Origin: Amarolinea sp964580725
Lineage (GTDB): Bacteria > Chloroflexota > Anaerolineae > SSC4 > Amarolineaceae
Assembly: GCA_964580725.1 (NCBI GenBank)
Contig: CAZOLV010000012.1
Span: forward strand, 12,644 to 76,643
DNA: 64,000 nucleotides
Reading direction: 5' to 3'
Shown: one piece after another, positions 60,953 through 64,000 of the stretch
Position numbering within the stretch: position 1 is the stretch's first letter
Layout: every line of letters begins with the position of its first letter
Program-made: the position numbers and the translations under genes
Notes under the pieces: model-generated
Told to the model about the DNA's origin: nothing
Database searches by the model: none
Seen by the model: the letters and a program-made list of their open reading frames with translations, nothing else

Positions 60953-62521
60953 ATGCGTCTGCTCCTGCTTGGCCTCGATGGCCTCAACTGGCCCCTGCTC
61001 GAACCGCTGCTGGCTGCCGGCTGGTTGCCCACGCTCGCCCATCTACGCCGCACCGGTATCGCCGCCCCGCTCACCTCCGTCTTGCCCACCCTCTCCGCCG
61101 CCGCCTGGGCCTCTTTCATGACCGGTCAAGACCCCTCCACGCACGGCGTCTTCGACTTTCTGCTTCGCCAACCCAATGGCGTCTATCGCCACGCCAAACC
61201 GGCCCCCCACACCACCCTCTGGGCCGCCCTCAATCAGGCCGGCTACCGTGTCGGCGTCATCAACTTCCCGGTGACCTACCCGCCCGATCCCGTCCAGCCG
61301 TTCCAGATCAGCGGCATGCTCAGCCTTGATGACCCCCCCTTCACCCATCCCGCCGCCCTCGCCCCCGAAGCCCGCCGCCTCACCCCCCTGCTCGATGTCG
61401 AATGGCAGCTCTACGCCGGTCGCCCCGCCGATCTGCTGGCCGATGTCATCCGTATGACCGAGGCGCGCATCCATCTGGTCGAAACCCTCGCCACCCGCCA
61501 CCAGCTCGATGTTCTCGCCGTCGCCTACATCTCACCCGATCGTCTTCTTCACCCTTTCTGGTGGCTGCTCGACTCCACCCACCCCGCCGCCGATCCCGCC
61601 CTGGCCGCCCGCCTGCAGCCGCACTGGGAGGCCTACTGGCGCACGCTCGATCAGGCGGTGGCGCGCACACTGGCCCTGGCTGGCGACGCCGCTGTCTTCA
61701 TTCTCTCTGACCACGGCTTCCAGTCCGCCATCTGGCAGTTTCGCACCGACGACTGGCTGGCCCAACACGGCTGGCACCGCCGCCACACCAACCGCGGCGG
61801 CCTGATCGGCTTTCTGCGCCGCCTCGACGCCCCCGTGTTTCAACACTGGCGCCGGCGCCTCCTCAAGGATGTCTCCCGCCATGCCGCCTGGCTTGCCCCA
61901 GGCGGCGTCACCGATTGGAAGCGCACCGTCGCCTACAGCCCCTGGAACTGCCAGCAAGGCATCCGTCTCAACCTGGCCGGCCGCGAACCCCACGGCTGCG
62001 TCCCCCCCGGCCCTTCCGCCGAACGCCTCCTCCACGAAATCGAACACGCCCTGCGCACCCTGCGCTTCGAAGGCCTACCCGTCGTCGCCGGCGTTGAGCG
62101 CCGCATACCCGCCCTCGACGCCCCACCCCTGTTGGCCGACCTCCTCTTCTGGCTTCACCCCCCCTTTGCCGCCAACCTGCAAACCCCCGGCCTTTTCAGC
62201 CGCACCGGCTGGGCCACCGGCGATCACGCCCTGACGGGTATGCTCCTCGCTCATGGCCCCCATCTCGCCCCCTCCCCACCCCCTCCCAGTTCACCGCCGC
62301 GCCTGATTGACATTGCACCCACGGCACTGCACTGCCTGGGCGTCCCCATCCCCGCCGCCATGCAGGGCCGCGCTCTCACCGAGCTCTGCGTTCCTCTCCA
62401 ACCGCCCCCGCTGGCGCCCCACCACAGTCCGGCGCCCTCAGGGACGGCTGAGGCGCCCATCCTGAACGACGACGAGGTCGCCGCTCTGCAAGCGCGTTTG
62501 CACGGTCTCGGCTACTTGTGA
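60953..62521 (+). CDS. Alkaline-phosphatase-superfamily protein (phosphodiesterase type), copy 3
   Basis: 522 residues. Asp9 lies in LLGLDGLNWPLL and the nucleophile position reads LPTLSAAAWASFMTG, with Ser48 in place of the Thr seen in copies 1 and 2 (Ser and Thr are both used in the superfamily). Metal site FILSDHGFQSAIWQF is intact. It ends LQARLHGLGYL. Located between a lipoprotein and the O-antigen-ligase-like gene. Confidence 0.9.
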   Translation: MRLLLLGLDGLNWPLLEPLLAAGWLPTLAHLRRTGIAAPLTSVLPTLSAAAWASFMTGQDPSTHGVFDFLLRQPNGVYRHAKPAPHTTLWAALNQAGYRVGVINFPVTYPPDPVQPFQISGMLSLDDPPFTHPAALAPEARRLTPLLDVEWQLYAGRPADLLADVIRMTEARIHLVETLATRHQLDVLAVAYISPDRLLHPFWWLLDSTHPAADPALAARLQPHWEAYWRTLDQAVARTLALAGDAAVFILSDHGFQSAIWQFRTDDWLAQHGWHRRHTNRGGLIGFLRRLDAPVFQHWRRRLLKDVSRHAAWLAPGGVTDWKRTVAYSPWNCQQGIRLNLAGREPHGCVPPGPSAERLLHEIEHALRTLRFEGLPVVAGVERRIPALDAPPLLADLLFWLHPPFAANLQTPGLFSRTGWATGDHALTGMLLAHGPHLAPSPPPPSSPPRLIDIAPTALHCLGVPIPAAMQGRALTELCVPLQPPPLAPHHSPAPSGTAEAPILNDDEVAALQARLHGLGYL

Positions 62522-62525
62522 ACTC

Positions 62526-63926
62526 GTGGATATGATAGACGTTCGCACCTGGGGCTGGCGCAATTGGCTGGCCGCCGCTCTCCTCTTCATCGCCGCCGGC
62601 GTCGTCAGCATCGCCCTGCCCCCCCTGCTGATCGTCCTATTCTCCACCGCCGCCGCTCTCTGGCTCGCCCTGGCGTTCGACGCGGCGCTGGTCGTCATCC
62701 CGCTGCTGCTCGTGCGCGCCGCCGCCGATGCCATCATGGACATCTTCACCCTCTTCGGCGGCACACCGTTGGAAATGAATCTGGCCGGGGCGCTCAACTC
62801 CTTCACCCTCGCGCTTGGCCTGGCCTACGCCGCCCAACGCTGGCTGCTCACAGACCGCGCCGGCCGCCGCCAGGCGCTGCTCCATCTTCCCGGCGTCGGT
62901 TGGTATGTCGCCTGGCTGCTGATCGGCCTGGCAGGCCTCACCGTTTCCATCGAACCGCTGACCACACTCAAAGAGTGGGTGCGCCTGGCCAGCGGCCTGG
63001 CCATCTTCCTGCTCGCACGTCCGCTCGCCTCCCATCCTGCCCGCCGCGGCTGGCTCGTCTGCACAATCTTCCTGTCGGCGCTGGCGCCCATCACCCTGGC
63101 CCTCTATCAGTTGGCGACCGGCAGCGGTTATTTCTTCGTTGGTCTGGTCGGCACGGCCTACGAATACCGGGCGCAAGGAACATTTGGACACCCCGCCATC
63201 CTGGCCTCGTTCCTGCTCGTCGTGCTGGCGCTCGCCGGCGCCCTGTGGCGTTCACCCGTGCGCCCATTCACCTCCCGTCGCCAGCCCCCCTATGCCCTGA
63301 TCGCCTGCGCCGCCGGCGTCGTCATCTTGTTGACGCTGGCGCGGGCGCAGTGGCTTGGGCTGTGGACAGTGTTGATCGTCCTGCTGGCCGTGCGGCGCCC
63401 GCGTTGGGTCTGGCTGGCGATTCTGCTGCCGCCGCTGCTGGCGTTGGCGCCGCCCATCTATACCCGTTTGACCTCGGCGGAGGCGCTCGATTCGGTGTTG
63501 TGGCGGTGGGAGCTGTGGCAATTCGCCGCCACATTCATCGAGCCGGCGCATCCCAACCTGCTAGGGCTTGGCTTGGGCGTCTTCCCGTTGTATGCCGAGC
63601 AGGCGCTGCCGCCGCGTTTCGTCGCTCCGCCGCACAACGACTACCTCAAAGTATTGATCGAGACCGGCTGGCTGGGCGCACTCGCCTGGGCCGGCTGGCA
63701 AATTAGCTGGCTCAGCGCCGCCGCCCGCCGCGCCCGCCACGATCCCTTCGCCCTTGCCCTCCTCTCCATCGTCGCCAGCGGCCTCATCGTCAGCTTGAGC
63801 GACAACTACGTGCAATATGTTTCGGTGCAGTGGTTTGTGTGGGTAGTGGCCGCAATGAGTGAGCAGGGGGAAGAGAGGAAGGAGGAAATAGGAAGTAGGA
63901 AGGAGGAAATAGGAAGTAGGAAGTAG
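62526..63926 (+). CDS. O-antigen ligase/polymerase-like membrane protein
   Basis: 466 residues from GTG 62526 (ATG 62532 is possible). About ten or more membrane helices and the family loop PPHNDYLKVLIETGWLG, preceded by GLGLGVFPLY. Such proteins join or polymerise lipid-linked sugars outside the membrane. The last about 18 residues (GEERKEEIGSRKEEIGSRK) are encoded by a purine-rich heptamer repeat that goes on to the window end, so the C-terminus may differ between cells. Confidence 0.9.
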   Translation: MDMIDVRTWGWRNWLAAALLFIAAGVVSIALPPLLIVLFSTAAALWLALAFDAALVVIPLLLVRAAADAIMDIFTLFGGTPLEMNLAGALNSFTLALGLAYAAQRWLLTDRAGRRQALLHLPGVGWYVAWLLIGLAGLTVSIEPLTTLKEWVRLASGLAIFLLARPLASHPARRGWLVCTIFLSALAPITLALYQLATGSGYFFVGLVGTAYEYRAQGTFGHPAILASFLLVVLALAGALWRSPVRPFTSRRQPPYALIACAAGVVILLTLARAQWLGLWTVLIVLLAVRRPRWVWLAILLPPLLALAPPIYTRLTSAEALDSVLWRWELWQFAATFIEPAHPNLLGLGLGVFPLYAEQALPPRFVAPPHNDYLKVLIETGWLGALAWAGWQISWLSAAARRARHDPFALALLSIVASGLIVSLSDNYVQYVSVQWFVWVVAAMSEQGEERKEEIGSRKEEIGSRK

Positions 63927-64000
63927 GAAGGAGGAAGGAGGAAGTAGGAAGTAGGAAGGAGGAAGGAGGAAGTAGGAAGGAGGAAGGAGGAAGGAGGAAG
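63868..64000. repeat. Purine-only 7-bp repeat (GGAAGTA / GGAGGAA)
   Basis: Heptamers of GGAAGTA, GGAGGAA and GGAAATA run from inside the preceding gene to the window edge. Only A, G and a few T are present on this strand. Confidence 0.9.

Overview
The window is GC-rich, densely coding bacterial DNA. It carries three runs of exactly 100 N (24817-24916, 34609-34708, 43298-43397), so it is a scaffolded draft and may come from a metagenome-assembled genome. The gene content fits Chloroflexota (Anaerolineae- or Caldilinea-like): many subtilases and WD40 or TPR proteins, Ser/Thr kinases with Pro/Thr-rich stalks, nSTAND and CHAT proteins, a SUF operon headed by SufR, and inteins. That assignment is inference; no rRNA or tRNA gene was seen.

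Layout. 1-128 is the tail of an unrecognised gene. 156-4656 (minus) holds a membrane subtilase with a cytosolic FHA domain, a remnant resembling a restriction endonuclease, and a transmembrane Ser/Thr kinase. 4773-14066 (minus) is a long iron-sulfur assembly operon in the order sufR, sufC, sufB (with two inteins), sufD, sufU1, sufS, sufU2, Rieske ferredoxin, sufT. A near-perfect 34-bp palindrome lies just upstream of sufR. 14247-15294 (plus) has a small winged-helix-like protein and a VapC toxin whose antitoxin has no visible start. 15526-24725 (plus) is a three-gene unit behind a clear promoter: CHAT-TPR-SIR2, nSTAND1-TM-WD40, and a secreted subtilase. 24757-25085 is a 30-bp tandem repeat with an assembly gap. 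25089-28749 (minus) is a lipoprotein/response-regulator/histidine-kinase unit whose leader is mostly a 9-bp microsatellite.

29140-35332 (plus) contains a decayed ATPase-nuclease gene, a possible DNA-glycosylase relative, a metallophosphoesterase, a LysM/Gmad2 protein, a CBS protein, folD and two small unknowns. 35349-36524 (minus) is a radical-SAM DNA-repair-type gene with LexA-like boxes in its promoter. 36705-63926 (plus) is a cell-surface glycan region: TPR protein, GT2, DUF2304, three alkaline-phosphatase-superfamily proteins, polysaccharide deacetylase, FemAB-like transferase, DegT aminotransferase (split by a gap), MFS exporter, hybrid histidine kinase, a 3338-residue membrane-TPR giant, a lipoprotein and an O-antigen-ligase-like protein. 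Many junctions are ATGA overlaps or gaps under 10 bp.

The DNA is rich in short repeats: a dispersed CCCGAA-n-TCGGG palindrome, a 12-bp GGCGATAGCCGA repeat confined to the giant gene, and several micro- and minisatellites. Some lie inside genes. The most interesting items are the CHAT-SIR2/nSTAND-WD40/subtilase unit, the doubly intein-split sufB, the kinase plus subtilase-FHA pair, and the repeat-invaded giant TPR gene.
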